NCBI RefSeq assembly: GCF_021043395.1
Contig: NZ_JAJNKE010000032.1
Location: forward strand, 1 to 50,080
Length of the DNA stretch: 50,080 nucleotides
Source of the DNA: Clostridium guangxiense
GTDB lineage: Bacteria; Bacillota; Clostridia; Clostridiales; Clostridiaceae
Reading direction: 5' to 3'
Each line of letters starts with the position of its first letter. The first letter of the stretch is position 1. The notes beneath the pieces are model-generated. The model was not told where the DNA came from. It saw nothing but the letters and a program-made list of their open reading frames with translations, and made no database searches. Position numbers and translations under genes: made by a program. Positions 1 through 8,401 of this stretch are shown one piece after another.

Positions 1-91
1 AAACGGAAGAAAATCATCATTAACTTTTTACTGAAGGTAAAAAAGTTCACCTTTTAGCGAGCAGAGCAAGTTAAAACACTTCACCCTTAGC

Positions 92-118
92 TTTTTCGCC
101 TTCTTTTTAGGCGAAAAA
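92..118. repeat. 9-bp palindrome between genes
   Basis: TTTTTCGCC and GGCGAAAAA are separated by a 9-nt loop. The T run lies on the 5' side of the stem on either strand, so it does not have the layout of an intrinsic terminator. The rest of bases 1-198 shows no gene. Confidence 0.5.
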
Positions 119-198
119 AATTAGTTATTACTTCGCAATATTTCTAAATTATGACCGAATATATTTAGTGCAACAGCCCCATTTAATATTTTGAGATA

Positions 199-399
199 CT
201 ATTCCTTTATATCTTTTCCTTCATTGTAGGTGTAATCAAATTCTGCATTGGAGATATTATTTGATACTATTGGATCCCTAACTGGATCTGGAAGCTTAGT
301 GTAATCATGTTTTGAATATGACTTTATTATTTTTGCATTCTGTTCAAGATAATCTCTTTCATTTGGACCATAGGAAATTTTCGTTTTGCTTGACATCAT
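199..399 (-). CDS. Small hypothetical protein (66 aa)
   Basis: I do not recognise this gene. It encodes a short hydrophilic protein starting MMSSKTKISYGP, rich in Lys, Asp, Asn and Tyr, with no membrane segment or Cys. The open frame reaches upstream to 474, but a GAGGAGTG ribosome binding site (403-410) lies just ahead of the ATG at 399, so I place the start there; the next codon is also ATG. It is divergent from desulfoferrodoxin. The good RBS supports a real gene, but nothing indicates its function. Confidence 0.6.
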   Translation of the reverse strand: MMSSKTKISYGPNERDYLEQNAKIIKSYSKHDYTKLPDPVRDPIVSNNISNAEFDYTYNEGKDIKE

Positions 400-560
400 T
401 ATCACTCCTCGTATAATAAGATAAATAATGTTTAAAGTGAATTTTTTATGCATATAATAATATCTATTAATCATAGTGTTTGTAGTTTATGTGGATTAAT
501 TCAAAATAAAAAGTGAAATTGTACAAAGTTTTGGATTTTAATGAAAAAAGCTTATGGTTT

Positions 561-569
561 TGGTATAAT
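561..569 (+). promoter_or_regulatory. Extended -10 promoter of the desulfoferrodoxin gene
   Basis: TGGTATAAT is an extended -10 element 32 nt before the ATG at 601. No good -35 hexamer sits 17 bp upstream, which fits an extended -10 promoter. I could not identify a clear PerR box. Confidence 0.5.
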
Positions 570-600
570 TTATATAAATAAAATATTTAGGAGGGATACA

Positions 601-975
601 ATGACAGAATTTAAACAAATTTATAAATGCCCTATATGTGGTAATATGATTGAAGTCCTTCATAAAGCTGGAGGAACTCTTGTTTGTTGTGGAAAGCCTA
701 TGATGCTTGTTTCTGAAAATACAGTAGATGCTGCTGTTGAAAAACACGTTCCTGTTATTGAAAAAATAGAAGGTGGTGTTTTGGTTAAGGTTGGAGAAGT
801 TGAGCATCCTATGCTTGAAGAACATCATATTGAATGGATAGAAATTCATACTGAAAATAAAGTATATAGAAAATATCTAAAACCTGGTGAAAAACCACAG
901 GCAGAATTTAAAATTGACGAAGAAGTTTTATATGCAAGGGAATATTGCAATGTACATGGTTTGTGGAAAAAATAA
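601..975 (+). CDS. dfx: Desulfoferrodoxin (superoxide reductase)
   Basis: This 124-aa cytoplasmic protein should reduce superoxide to hydrogen peroxide with electrons from rubredoxin, a main oxygen-stress defence of clostridia. The N-terminal desulforedoxin domain has the four Cys ligands of Fe(Cys)4 centre I (CPIC at residues 10-13 and CC at 29-30). The C-terminal neelaredoxin domain carries the His ligands (EKHVP, HPMLEEHH) and the final CNVHGLW motif, giving the Cys and last His of the Fe(His)4Cys site. The open frame starts at 541, but AGGAGGG at 590-596 and family length place the start at 601. It appears monocistronic; a structured repeat follows it. Confidence 0.93.
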   Translation: MTEFKQIYKCPICGNMIEVLHKAGGTLVCCGKPMMLVSENTVDAAVEKHVPVIEKIEGGVLVKVGEVEHPMLEEHHIEWIEIHTENKVYRKYLKPGEKPQAEFKIDEEVLYAREYCNVHGLWKK

Positions 976-992
976 TGCAAATGCAAAGTAAC

Positions 993-1194
993 AATGCTTC
1001 GTCACATAAACATACGCGGGGTTTGGGCGTATAGCCCAAACCCCGCGTATGTTTATACTCGCTAGCAATCAAACAGATTGAAATCTCTAAGTATTTTATG
1101 ATTTTTTCGCCAAGGTTTATTAGAATTTTTTGAAATTGTTCCTTCACTCCCACGGTAGTACAAGGAAAAAATTCCTCTGTGCCTACAGAATTTT
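993..1194. repeat. Dispersed structured repeat, family A, copy 1
   Basis: This gene-free stretch between dfx and tatD shares about 120 nt (1077-1194) with the right half of the copy at 4989-5210. Shared parts include the ATTGAAA..CTAAGTATTTT arm, TTTATTAGA, GTTCCTTCA and the CACGGTAGTACAAGG/GGAATTTT end. The left arm differs: a perfect 23-bp palindrome replaces it. The loop-like ACTCGCTAGC after the palindrome matches the loops of copies 2 and 3. No ORF with an RBS is present. Confidence 0.7.
1006..1056. repeat. Perfect 23-bp GC-rich palindrome
   Basis: Bases 1006-1028 and 1034-1056 are perfect reverse complements around a 5-nt loop (GTATA). The core GCGGGGTTTGGGC is far more GC-rich than its surroundings. 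No T tract follows on either strand, so a classical terminator is unlikely, although the stem should be very stable in RNA. Confidence 0.85.
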
Positions 1195-1342
1195 GGGTAA
1201 GAATTTATATAGTTTATTAAATTTTTATAGTATATCACCTAAAAATAAATTGGGTTAGGTATTAATCTGTTTAGGTAAAACATTTAGACATGGTTACAGT
1301 GATTTTATTATACATATACAAAATATGAAATGGGGAATAAAA

Positions 1343-2107
1343 ATGATGATATTTGATGCACATGCTCATTATAACGATGAAGCATTTGATGGAGATAGAG
1401 ATGAGGTAATTGATGAATTAAAAAAAGACGGAATTGTTGGAGTTTTGAATTGTGGAGACTCTTTAGAGGGATCGATACAATCTGTTGGGCTTGCAGATAA
1501 ATATGATTTCTTTTATGCAGCAGTTGGTGTCCATCCAGAATATGCTGATACTGTAAATGAAGAACTTATAAATAAAATAAAAGAACTTGCAAAAAATCCA
1601 AAAGTTAAAGCTATTGGTGAAATAGGCTTGGATTATTACTATAAAGAAAATCCACCTAAAGAAATTCAAAAAGAAGCATTTATAAAACAAATGGAACTTG
1701 CTAGAGAATTAAAAAAACCAGTTATAATACATGACAGAGAGGCACATGGTGATACTCTTGAAATAATAAAGCAGTTTCCAGATGTAAAAGGAGAAATTCA
1801 TTGTTTTTCAGGAAGCGTTGAATTTGCAAAAGAGTGTTTAAAACTTGGGTATTATTTAGGATTTACTGGTGTTGTTACCTTTAAGAACGCTAAAAAGGTG
1901 GTGGAAGTTGTTAAAGAGGTACCTATGGATAGAATGCTTGTTGAAACTGATTGTCCATATATGGCACCAGAACCTAATAGAGGGAAAAGAAATAGATCTG
2001 AATATATAGAAGATATAATAAAGAAAATAGCAGATATAAAGAGCATCTTACCAATAAATGTAAGTGAGAAAACAATACAAAATGTTAAAGACTTGCTAAA
2101 GTTATAA
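1343..2107 (+). CDS. tatD: TatD family metal-dependent hydrolase
   Basis: This 254-aa TIM-barrel amidohydrolase belongs to the TatD DNase family, which acts as a metal-dependent deoxyribonuclease, mainly 3'-5' exonuclease. Metal-site motifs are visible in order: HAHYND at the N terminus, GEIGLDYYY, IHDREAH, IHCFSGS and ETDCPY. The frame is open from 1325, but GGGGA at 1332-1336 sits 6 nt before the ATG at 1343, and the family begins (M)MIFDAHAHY, so 1343 (or the adjacent ATG at 1346) is preferred. Its position before a YabE-like gene, rnmV and rsmA is the usual Firmicute arrangement. Confidence 0.92.
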   Translation: MMIFDAHAHYNDEAFDGDRDEVIDELKKDGIVGVLNCGDSLEGSIQSVGLADKYDFFYAAVGVHPEYADTVNEELINKIKELAKNPKVKAIGEIGLDYYYKENPPKEIQKEAFIKQMELARELKKPVIIHDREAHGDTLEIIKQFPDVKGEIHCFSGSVEFAKECLKLGYYLGFTGVVTFKNAKKVVEVVKEVPMDRMLVETDCPYMAPEPNRGKRNRSEYIEDIIKKIADIKSILPINVSEKTIQNVKDLLKL

Positions 2108-2320
2108 AATTGATGTAAAATGAGAACATAATTATTTAAAACAATTTATTCTAAAATTTCATTACAAAGCATATACCTATAAAGGTGACATATAAAATTA
2201 TATACAGTCCTCTCTATTAAATTGGATACCGGTTAAGTTTTATACGCTATTATACTTTTATTTATTTTATGCATATCATGCATTTTTACCGGGTGTAGAA
2301 ATTTAATTGTGGCATTAAAT

Positions 2321-2350
2321 TTGACATTTTTCCAATATTGGGGTTATAAT
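2321..2350 (+). promoter_or_regulatory. Sigma-A promoter for the 3D-domain protein gene
   Basis: TTGACA (2321-2326) and TATAAT (2345-2350) are separated by 18 bp, an almost ideal vegetative promoter 35 nt before the ATG at 2386. The rest of 2108-2320 is AT-rich and shows no gene. Confidence 0.75.
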
Positions 2351-2385
2351 GTTAAAGACTTTTGCCTTTGGGGGGAGGTATTACT

Positions 2386-3435
2386 ATGTTAGAAAAGATG
2401 AAAAGCATTGTTAGAAATAAGCTAGGTTTACGCTTTAATAATAGCTTTTCAAATGCTACTAGGGTACTTTTGTCGTTTATAGGCTTTTTAGTAATAATTT
2501 CATTGGCTGTTACAGCAGTTGGCTTTTCAATGCGAAAAACATTAACTGTTAAGATTGATGGTAAAAGCAAGCAAATTGTTACTTATAGAAGCAATGAAAA
2601 AGAAGCCTTAGAAAACAATAACATACTAGTAGGGCCAAAAGACAAGGTTCAACCAAGTTTGGACACGAATATAAGAGACGGAGATAAAATAGCCATCAAA
2701 AGAGCTGTAAATGTTAATATTGCAGTTGATGGAAAGGTGCTTAAGATTAAATCCGCAGAAAAAAATATACAGGATATGTTAAAGGCGGAACATATTACTT
2801 TAAGCAAGATTGATAAAATTAAACCGGCTAAGAATTCGCTGTTGAAAAAAGAAATGAAAATATGCATTATAAGGGTAAATTCTCAAATTGTTAAAAATAA
2901 TGAAGAAGTCGGTTTTGCAACAGAAGTTATAACTGATAACACTATGGGAAATGATGAAAAGCAAATTATCCAGCAAGGGCAAGCTGGACAAAAAGAAGTT
3001 TCAACAAAAATTGTATATGAAGATGGCGTTCAGGTATCTAATAATATTGTAAGTGAAAATTTAATAAAGCAGCCTGTAAAGCAGATTGTAAAAATAGGTA
3101 CTCTTGGTGTTTTAAAGCCTGATAGAGGTGGAAGAGTATTATACGAAAAAAGTATTGATGTAGTTGCAACTGCTTACACAAATGATTTTGGGTTTGGTAT
3201 AACAGCCTCTGGTTCAAGAGTAAGGAGAGATACAAACGGTTACAGCTCGATAGCTGTTGATCCGCGAGTGATTCCTTTGGGTTCAAAACTTTATATTCCA
3301 GGTTATGGTTATGGGGTTGCAGAGGATACAGGCGGTGCCATTAAAGGCAATAGGTTGGACTTATTCTTCTCAAGTGAAAAAGATTGTTATAACTGGGGTG
3401 TACGAAACATTAAAGTGTATATACTTAAAAACTAG
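2386..3435 (+). CDS. YabE-like cell-wall protein with DUF348, G5 and 3D domains
   Basis: This 349-aa protein has one N-terminal membrane anchor (about residues 27-47, FIGFLVIISLAVTAVGF). Two DUF348 repeats follow (about 50-150), then a G5 domain (about 165-245), and a C-terminal 3D domain with the signature Asp residues (ATAYT, GSRVRRDTN, AVDPRVIPLGS, AEDTGGAIKG, RLDLFF). This is the YabE/RpfB-like architecture of peptidoglycan-cleaving proteins, probably lytic transglycosylases acting outside the membrane. GGGGGAGGT at 2371-2379 sets the ATG at 2386; the frame extends back to a TTG at 2362. A terminator follows immediately. Confidence 0.88.
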   Translation: MLEKMKSIVRNKLGLRFNNSFSNATRVLLSFIGFLVIISLAVTAVGFSMRKTLTVKIDGKSKQIVTYRSNEKEALENNNILVGPKDKVQPSLDTNIRDGDKIAIKRAVNVNIAVDGKVLKIKSAEKNIQDMLKAEHITLSKIDKIKPAKNSLLKKEMKICIIRVNSQIVKNNEEVGFATEVITDNTMGNDEKQIIQQGQAGQKEVSTKIVYEDGVQVSNNIVSENLIKQPVKQIVKIGTLGVLKPDRGGRVLYEKSIDVVATAYTNDFGFGITASGSRVRRDTNGYSSIAVDPRVIPLGSKLYIPGYGYGVAEDTGGAIKGNRLDLFFSSEKDCYNWGVRNIKVYILKN

Positions 3436-3461
3436 GAGCTTTTAACGCTCCTAATTTTTTT
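3433..3461 (+). terminator. Intrinsic terminator after the 3D-domain gene
   Basis: TAGGAGC/GCTCCTA form a 7-bp stem around a 7-nt loop, followed by seven T. The stem includes the stop codon. Confidence 0.85.
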
Positions 3462-3606
3462 ACTTATACTTGGGTATATTAAAGAAAATGCTCATAAAAG
3501 TTTATGTCATTAATGGATTATAACGTAAAATATCAATATTTTCTTAAATATAGCTAAACTTACTAAATAAATCCTTATATTTGAAGGTAAAGGAGTATTA
3601 ATTTTT

Positions 3607-4158
3607 ATGATAAAAGAAGTAATTGTTGTTGAAGGAAGAGATGATATATCTGCAGTAAAAAAAGCAGTTGATGCTGAAATTATCTCAGTAGGTGGTTTTG
3701 GTATAAATTCTAAAGTAATAGATAAAATAAGAGAAGCGCAAAAGAGAAAGGGTGTAATTGTATTTACAGACCCAGATTTTGCCGGTGAAAAAATAAGAAA
3801 GATAATAACTAAAAGAGTTAAAGGAGTAAAACATGCGCGTATATCTCAAAAAGATGGAATTAAAGATGGTGACATAGGTGTGGAAAATGCTTCTCCAGAG
3901 GCAATAATGAATGCTCTTTTAAATGCTAAATGTGAAGTTGAAGAAAAAAATGAAATTTTTAATATAGAAGATATGATGTTTTTTAAGCTTGTTGCCGATA
4001 AAAATGCTAAGGAAAGAAGAGATTTAGTTGGAAGAGAACTTGGTATAGGATATGCTAATGGAGCACAGTTCTTATCAAGATTAAATAACTTTGGAGTCTC
4101 AAAGAAAGAACTTTCAAAGGCGGTAGAAAAAGCTGATAAGGAGATTAAGAATGGATAG
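3607..4158 (+). CDS. rnmV: Ribonuclease M5
   Basis: This 183-aa Toprim nuclease matures the 5S rRNA precursor. The Toprim glutamate is in VVEGRDD at the N terminus, and the DxD-like motif is in [14 protein letters not shown] around residues 54-67. Length and full-length similarity fit RNase M5. The ATG at 3607 follows AAAGGAG at 3590-3596 with a slightly long gap. Its 3' end overlaps rsmA by 8 nt, so the two are probably translationally coupled; rnmV-rsmA is a conserved Firmicute pair. Confidence 0.93.
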   Translation: MIKEVIVVEGRDDISAVKKAVDAEIISVGGFGINSKVIDKIREAQKRKGVIVFTDPDFAGEKIRKIITKRVKGVKHARISQKDGIKDGDIGVENASPEAIMNALLNAKCEVEEKNEIFNIEDMMFFKLVADKNAKERRDLVGRELGIGYANGAQFLSRLNNFGVSKKELSKAVEKADKEIKNG

Positions 4159-4999
4159 ATTAGACACTAAAGAGATTGTAAAAAAGTATGGTTTTAAGTT
4201 TTCTAAAAGTTTAGGACAAAACTTTTTAATAGATGTAAGTGTACTCGAAGATATAATTCAAAGCTCAGATATAAATAAAGAAGACCTAGTTATAGAAATA
4301 GGACCAGGTGTTGGAACACTTACAAAAGAGCTTCTAAAAAAAGCCAAAAAGGTATGTGCTATTGAATTAGATTCGGATTTGATACCAATTATAAAAAAGG
4401 AAATCGGAGAAGAAGAAAATTTTCAACTTATAAATAAAGATGCACTAAAAGTTGATTTTAACGAAATAATAGGAGAAGAAAAATCAGTTAAACTTGTAGC
4501 AAATTTGCCATATTATGTGACTACGCCTATAATTTCAAGAATTTTAAATGAAAAATATAATTTTAAATCACTTATAATAATGATTCAAAAAGAAGTTGCA
4601 GAAAGAATTAATTCAAAGCCAAATTGTAAGGAATATGGTGCATTAACTATACTAGTCCAATATTATTGTAATACTAGTATTGTAAGAAATGTTAAGCCAT
4701 CATCATTTGTTCCTGAGCCTAAAATTGATTCAACTGTAATAAAATTAGAAAAACTTTCTGAGCCTAGAGTAAAAGTAAGGGATGAAAAAATATTTTTTAG
4801 AGTTGTTAGGGATTCATTTAATATGAGGAGAAAAACTCTTTGGAATGCGCTTAAAACCTTTAAGATATCAAGTGATGATATGAAAACTATATTTGAACTT
4901 GCCGGAATAGATCCCAAAAGAAGGGGAGAGACGCTTTCAATAGAAGAGTTTGGACACTTGGCAGATGAAATATATAAGCTCAATAACAGTGCTTCGTAA
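4151..4999 (+). CDS. rsmA: 16S rRNA (adenine1518/1519-N6)-dimethyltransferase
   Basis: This 282-aa KsgA/RsmA enzyme dimethylates two adjacent adenines in the 3' hairpin of 16S rRNA during late 30S assembly, using SAM. Visible motifs are [11 protein letters not shown] near the N terminus, the SAM-binding [13 protein letters not shown], and the catalytic [10 protein letters not shown]. The C-terminal helical domain (about 200-282) is complete. AAGGAG at 4139-4144 precedes the ATG inside the end of rnmV. A family A repeat begins at its stop codon. Confidence 0.95.
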   Translation: MDRLDTKEIVKKYGFKFSKSLGQNFLIDVSVLEDIIQSSDINKEDLVIEIGPGVGTLTKELLKKAKKVCAIELDSDLIPIIKKEIGEEENFQLINKDALKVDFNEIIGEEKSVKLVANLPYYVTTPIISRILNEKYNFKSLIIMIQKEVAERINSKPNCKEYGALTILVQYYCNTSIVRNVKPSSFVPEPKIDSTVIKLEKLSEPRVKVRDEKIFFRVVRDSFNMRRKTLWNALKTFKISSDDMKTIFELAGIDPKRRGETLSIEEFGHLADEIYKLNNSAS

Positions 5000-5210
5000 C
5001 ATTAAAAAAACTCTATAAATCTAAGGTGGAAAAATCACAAAATCCTAAGATGTTTCAATAACTCGCGTTGCTCAAGCAGATTGAAACATCTAAGTATTTT
5101 GTGATTTTTCTACCAAGATTTATTAGAGTTTTTTTAAATCGTTCCTTCAACACTATTATTTCGCCTCCACGGTAGTACAAGGAAAAAATTCCTCCGTACC
5201 TACGGAATTT
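4989..5210. repeat. Dispersed structured repeat, family A, copy 2
   Basis: Two 56-nt arms (5004-5059 and 5080-5135) are imperfect reverse complements around the 20-nt loop AACTCGCGTTGCTCAAGCAG. A second module carries a smaller hairpin (CCACGGTAGTAC..GTACCTACGG, about 5166-5205). The right half (5080-5210) matches copy 1. The start, GTGCTTCGTAACAT, also resembles the start of copy 1. There is no coding potential. Bases 5211-5296 hold nothing recognisable. Confidence 0.75.
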
Positions 5211-5296
5211 TAGATGTTAACTTGTGTATCCAATTATATATAAATTATTGTACTGTACTATGTAAAAATGTAAAAACGTTATCAATTAAGTTTTAA

Positions 5297-5360
5297 AATT
5301 TTCTGTGTCAGCAGAAAATTAACCTTCACTCTACTCTCTACTCTTTACTCTCTACTCTTA
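5297..5360. repeat. Hairpin plus fragment of repeat family B
   Basis: AATTTTCTG (5297-5305) and CAGAAAATT (5312-5320) form a 9-bp stem. CCTTCACTCTACTCTCTACTC follows in the next bases, resembling the right terminal arm of the family B repeats at 22.1-22.4 and 23.45-23.64 kb. The left arm is not obvious here, so this may be a degraded copy. Confidence 0.5.
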
Positions 5361-5436
5361 TTTAAATATTCGTACATTTTTACGATAAGTACCTCATATA
5401 TTAGTAATGTATAAATTTAATGGAGGTACAAGTAAT

Positions 5437-6849
5437 TTGAGCCAGAAAAGAAATTATAGTAGAAGTTTTATAATTCTTCAGGAAAATGAAAAAGGGCACG
5501 GAATATCTTCAGATAAACTTCCAACAGGCTATACTAAAATAGAAACTAGAAATGGAAAATGTAAAGTGTTTTTTTATGTTCAAAACTTGAAGAGCACATC
5601 AAAGCCTTATCATATGATACTTGTGTGCAATAAAAAAGACACAAAAAAACTTATAAAATTAGGAGAACTTAATCTTGATGAGTATGGAAAGTCAGAAATA
5701 TCCAGAGAATATGATGAAAATGATGTTGCAAAAAGTGGAATATCTATAGATAAAGTTATTGGTGCTGCAATATCACAGTTTAATGGCAGCGATATGGTTG
5801 TGCTAATGAGCGGCTTTAATGCTACAGATATTCCAGATTCTTGGAAAACCTATCCTTTAATTGATGAAAAAAATAAAGAAACTAATAATAGTTTTGCAAA
5901 AACATTAGATTCCAAAATAATGGAAGTTAAAAAACCAGAGGTTAAGGTAGAAGAAGTAAAAAAGCAGGAGGTTAAAGAGGTTAAAATACCAGAGGTTAAA
6001 GTAGAAGAAGTAAAAAAAGAAGAAATTAAAGTACAGGAAGTTAAAACTAATAAGTTTAACCCTAAAATAGCGGTTGAGAGAAAAATAGAAAAAGATCCAG
6101 ACAGTGTGGAGAAGCAGTCTGATAAAAAAGAAAGTGATAACATATTTGATAAGTATGAAGAGATCATAGAGAATACCAAGAAAGATATTTGTGAAGAAAA
6201 TAAAAACATAAACTCTAATGAAGTAAAAGATGAAAATAGAGAAAATAATAATGAAGTAAAAGATGAAAATAGAGAAAATAATAATGAGGTAAAAATTGAA
6301 AAAAGTGAAATAAAGGTTCAAAAAGAGGAAAATAAGTGTCCGTGCTATTCTCATGATGAACCACAAGAAGAAAATACTGTTCAGGATGAAATTCCTATAG
6401 CAAATAGAAGTGAAGACTATCCGATTGGTAAAACGGGAGAATTCTTTAAAAAGTTAGCAGATGAATTTGAAGATTTGGGAAAAATATTTGAAGATGTAAG
6501 ATGTTGTAGATGGTATAGGATTCCAATGGATTACAGAAAACATAAACACCATAAGGGGGATTATAACAAATATGCACTTTTGTATTATCCTATGATGGCA
6601 TATTATCCATATATTCAGAAAAGTGGATATTATTTTGTGGGATATAAATATGATAATAAAGGAAAGATGAAATACATTGTGTATGGAATATTAGGAACTA
6701 AAAATAAGTTTGATCAACCTTTTGGTGGTAGAACAGGCTTTGTATCATGGGTTCCAATTGAAAAAGGTAAAGAAGATTACGACGATACTGGATGCTGGCT
6801 TATGTTCTATGATTTTAAAAATGCTGCGATACTGGTACCTCAAAGATAA
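5437..6849 (+). CDS. Hypothetical protein with Glu/Val/Lys repeat linker (470 aa)
   Basis: I do not recognise a named family. Three parts are visible: an N-terminal globular domain (about 1-150), a low-complexity charged linker built from VKVEEVKK/QEVKE-like units and a tandem NEVKDENREN repeat (about 155-310), and a C-terminal Tyr/Trp-rich domain (about 330-470, with CCRWYRIP, YYPYIQKSGYYFVGY, GRTGFVSWVPI). The linker contains a CPCYSHDEPQ segment. No signal peptide or membrane span is seen. GGAGGT at 5422-5427 lies 9 nt before the TTG at 5437, which I prefer to the ATG at 5407. The next gene follows after 21 nt. A spore or envelope role is possible but only a guess. Confidence 0.75.
   Translation: MSQKRNYSRSFIILQENEKGHGISSDKLPTGYTKIETRNGKCKVFFYVQNLKSTSKPYHMILVCNKKDTKKLIKLGELNLDEYGKSEISREYDENDVAKSGISIDKVIGAAISQFNGSDMVVLMSGFNATDIPDSWKTYPLIDEKNKETNNSFAKTLDSKIMEVKKPEVKVEEVKKQEVKEVKIPEVKVEEVKKEEIKVQEVKTNKFNPKIAVERKIEKDPDSVEKQSDKKESDNIFDKYEEIIENTKKDICEENKNINSNEVKDENRENNNEVKDENRENNNEVKIEKSEIKVQKEENKCPCYSHDEPQEENTVQDEIPIANRSEDYPIGKTGEFFKKLADEFEDLGKIFEDVRCCRWYRIPMDYRKHKHHKGDYNKYALLYYPMMAYYPYIQKSGYYFVGYKYDNKGKMKYIVYGILGTKNKFDQPFGGRTGFVSWVPIEKGKEDYDDTGCWLMFYDFKNAAILVPQR
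6217..6294 (+). repeat. 33-bp tandem repeat inside a coding region
   Basis: Two identical 33-nt units (6217-6249 and 6250-6282) and a partial third unit encode NEVKDENRENN-type repeats. Exact identity at DNA level suggests recent slippage or duplication, so copy number may vary between strains. Confidence 0.85.
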
Positions 6850-6870
6850 AATACTGAGGTGAATTAGATT

Positions 6871-7452
6871 ATGAAGTTTGTAATTATAAACGGGAGAAAA
6901 CTAGGTGGAATCGTAATTGTAGTAGGACTTATGCTTGTTTTGTTTGGGGTTGGAAGTAATCTTAGCAGTAGAATTAGATCTACAGCGTATATTCAAAGCA
7001 ATATGGGACAATTAAAGAAATACAGTGTTAATAGTTTAAACATAAATTATATGCTCCCAGCTAAATGGAAGACAAACATTGAAAAGTTTGGAGGAAATGA
7101 AATACTTTATCACAATGATTTTAGAGCTTCGGATAACTCTGTATGGGGATTTGTAGAGGTATGGAATAAAAGCCAGGATTTAAAAACTTTTCTTAATACA
7201 AGCAAAGAAGTATCTGAAAAACAAAATAACATTGAGCAGTATACAATAAATGAAATATCAGTAAAAAATGAAAAAGGTTATATAATTGAATATACGCTTA
7301 TAAATAAAGAAAATAAAAGGTTTAAAGCAATTGAGTACTTTATAGAACACGATAATAAATTTATAAGATTTTCATTTTATACGAATAGTAAAGGCTATAC
7401 CACTAATATGAAATCTGTGTTTAAGGCTATAGTGGAAACCTTAAATTATTAA
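6871..7452 (+). CDS. Membrane-anchored hypothetical protein, possibly PsbP-like fold
   Basis: This 193-aa protein has an N-terminal hydrophobic segment (about residues 10-32, LGGIVIVVGLMLVLFGVGSN) acting as an anchor, with the remainder probably outside. The extracellular part (NINYMLPAKWKT, WGFVEVWNKSQDLKTFL, KAIEYFIEHDNKFIRFSFYT) resembles the beta-rich PsbP/DUF1795 type by pattern, which is an inference only. GAGGTGAATTAG precedes the ATG. It lies 21 nt after the preceding gene, so the two are probably co-transcribed. Confidence 0.8.
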   Translation: MKFVIINGRKLGGIVIVVGLMLVLFGVGSNLSSRIRSTAYIQSNMGQLKKYSVNSLNINYMLPAKWKTNIEKFGGNEILYHNDFRASDNSVWGFVEVWNKSQDLKTFLNTSKEVSEKQNNIEQYTINEISVKNEKGYIIEYTLINKENKRFKAIEYFIEHDNKFIRFSFYTNSKGYTTNMKSVFKAIVETLNY

Positions 7453-7463
7453 CATTAATTTTA

Positions 7464-7492
7464 TTGATAAAAAAAACTTTAAGTATTATAAT
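7464..7492 (+). promoter_or_regulatory. Promoter of the lipoprotein-mrp operon
   Basis: TTGATA (7464-7469) and TATAAT (7487-7492) are 17 bp apart. Transcription would start near 7499, inside the hairpin at 7496-7517. Confidence 0.65.
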
Positions 7493-7495
7493 CAT

Positions 7496-7527
7496 AGGAG
7501 AAGTTAAGGCTTCTTCTATTTTGTTTT
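7496..7527 (+). terminator. Hairpin with T tract between two transcription units
   Basis: AGGAGAAG pairs with CTTCTTCT (8 bp, one G-U) around a 6-nt loop and is followed by TTTTGTTTT. It fits a terminator for the gene ending at 7452, but overlaps the start region of the next promoter. Confidence 0.6.
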
Positions 7528-7540
7528 AGGAGGAATTTAT

Positions 7541-8380
7541 TTGAGGTTAAAAAGGCTTGTATCTTTTTTCATACTTATATTGCTTATTTTCTCTACTTCG
7601 GCATGTGAGAAGGTAGATAAAATTCAAGTTAAAATGGGGTTGAAAAATGAAGATTTTAATTATATGAAGCAAGGAAAGATAAGAAAAATAATAATACAAA
7701 GTACAAGGGATAGGGGTTTTAGATTTGTAGTTACAAGTCCAGAAACGATAAATGAAATATACGATATATTGTCAAGTGCTAAAATTGCTTCCCAAAAGTC
7801 AACATTAGATCCAGATTACATATTCGATTTATATAAAAGCGATAAAGTTAAATACGATAGCTTTTATTATATAGCAGGCATTGATAAAAAGGATGGTGGA
7901 AACTTATATAATAACAAGAAAAAATATATAGTTTCTGGAAGAATAGATAATGATATAATAAAAGACTTTCTAGATATAGATGCTAAAAGGCTTCCAAATA
8001 ATTTTAATAAAGTATATTATCCTATGATTTTGCAAGCACTTAATCAATATGAGAGTTCTGGAGTGGACAAAAATAAAACTATAGGCATTAACTTTAAAGA
8101 TGATGTAAATGCATTAAAGTATATATTGTCAACAGACATTGAAGATTTTAAAAAGAAGCTTCCAAGTAATGCTAGCATAATAAAGGATGATAAAGTATCT
8201 ACAGATATTGTTGAAAAAGTTGAAACACGAGGATATAAAACTGATGCATACAAATGTAAAATAACTTTTTATGACAATAAGACTATGATTCAAAAGGTGT
8301 ATTATGCTGTATGCTCGTATGATAAAGGCAAATATTCCTGGACTATTTCTATATCAGATAGTCAGCCAGCAAATTTTTAA
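7541..8380 (+). CDS. Putative lipoprotein (279 aa)
   Basis: The N terminus (MRLKRLVSFF, then ILILLIFSTSAC) is a lipoprotein signal peptide with lipobox TSAC; Cys22 would be lipidated. The mature protein (about 258 aa) is Lys/Asp-rich with no further membrane spans and no family I recognise. The start is TTG, with AGGAGGA at 7528-7534. The gene lies 21 nt before the Mrp ATPase gene and has its own good promoter, so the two form an operon; no functional link is evident. Confidence 0.82.
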   Translation: MRLKRLVSFFILILLIFSTSACEKVDKIQVKMGLKNEDFNYMKQGKIRKIIIQSTRDRGFRFVVTSPETINEIYDILSSAKIASQKSTLDPDYIFDLYKSDKVKYDSFYYIAGIDKKDGGNLYNNKKKYIVSGRIDNDIIKDFLDIDAKRLPNNFNKVYYPMILQALNQYESSGVDKNKTIGINFKDDVNALKYILSTDIEDFKKKLPSNASIIKDDKVSTDIVEKVETRGYKTDAYKCKITFYDNKTMIQKVYYAVCSYDKGKYSWTISISDSQPANF

Positions 8381-8401
8381 ATATAATCAGGAGGAAAACT
8401 T

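Noticed and set aside
92-118. Palindrome considered as an intrinsic terminator
   Set aside because: The T run is on the 5' side of the stem on both strands, so no U tract would follow the hairpin.
5850-6366. Two long minus-strand open frames
   Set aside because: They mirror the low-complexity Glu/Val/Lys linker of the plus-strand gene and have no RBS or plausible protein composition.
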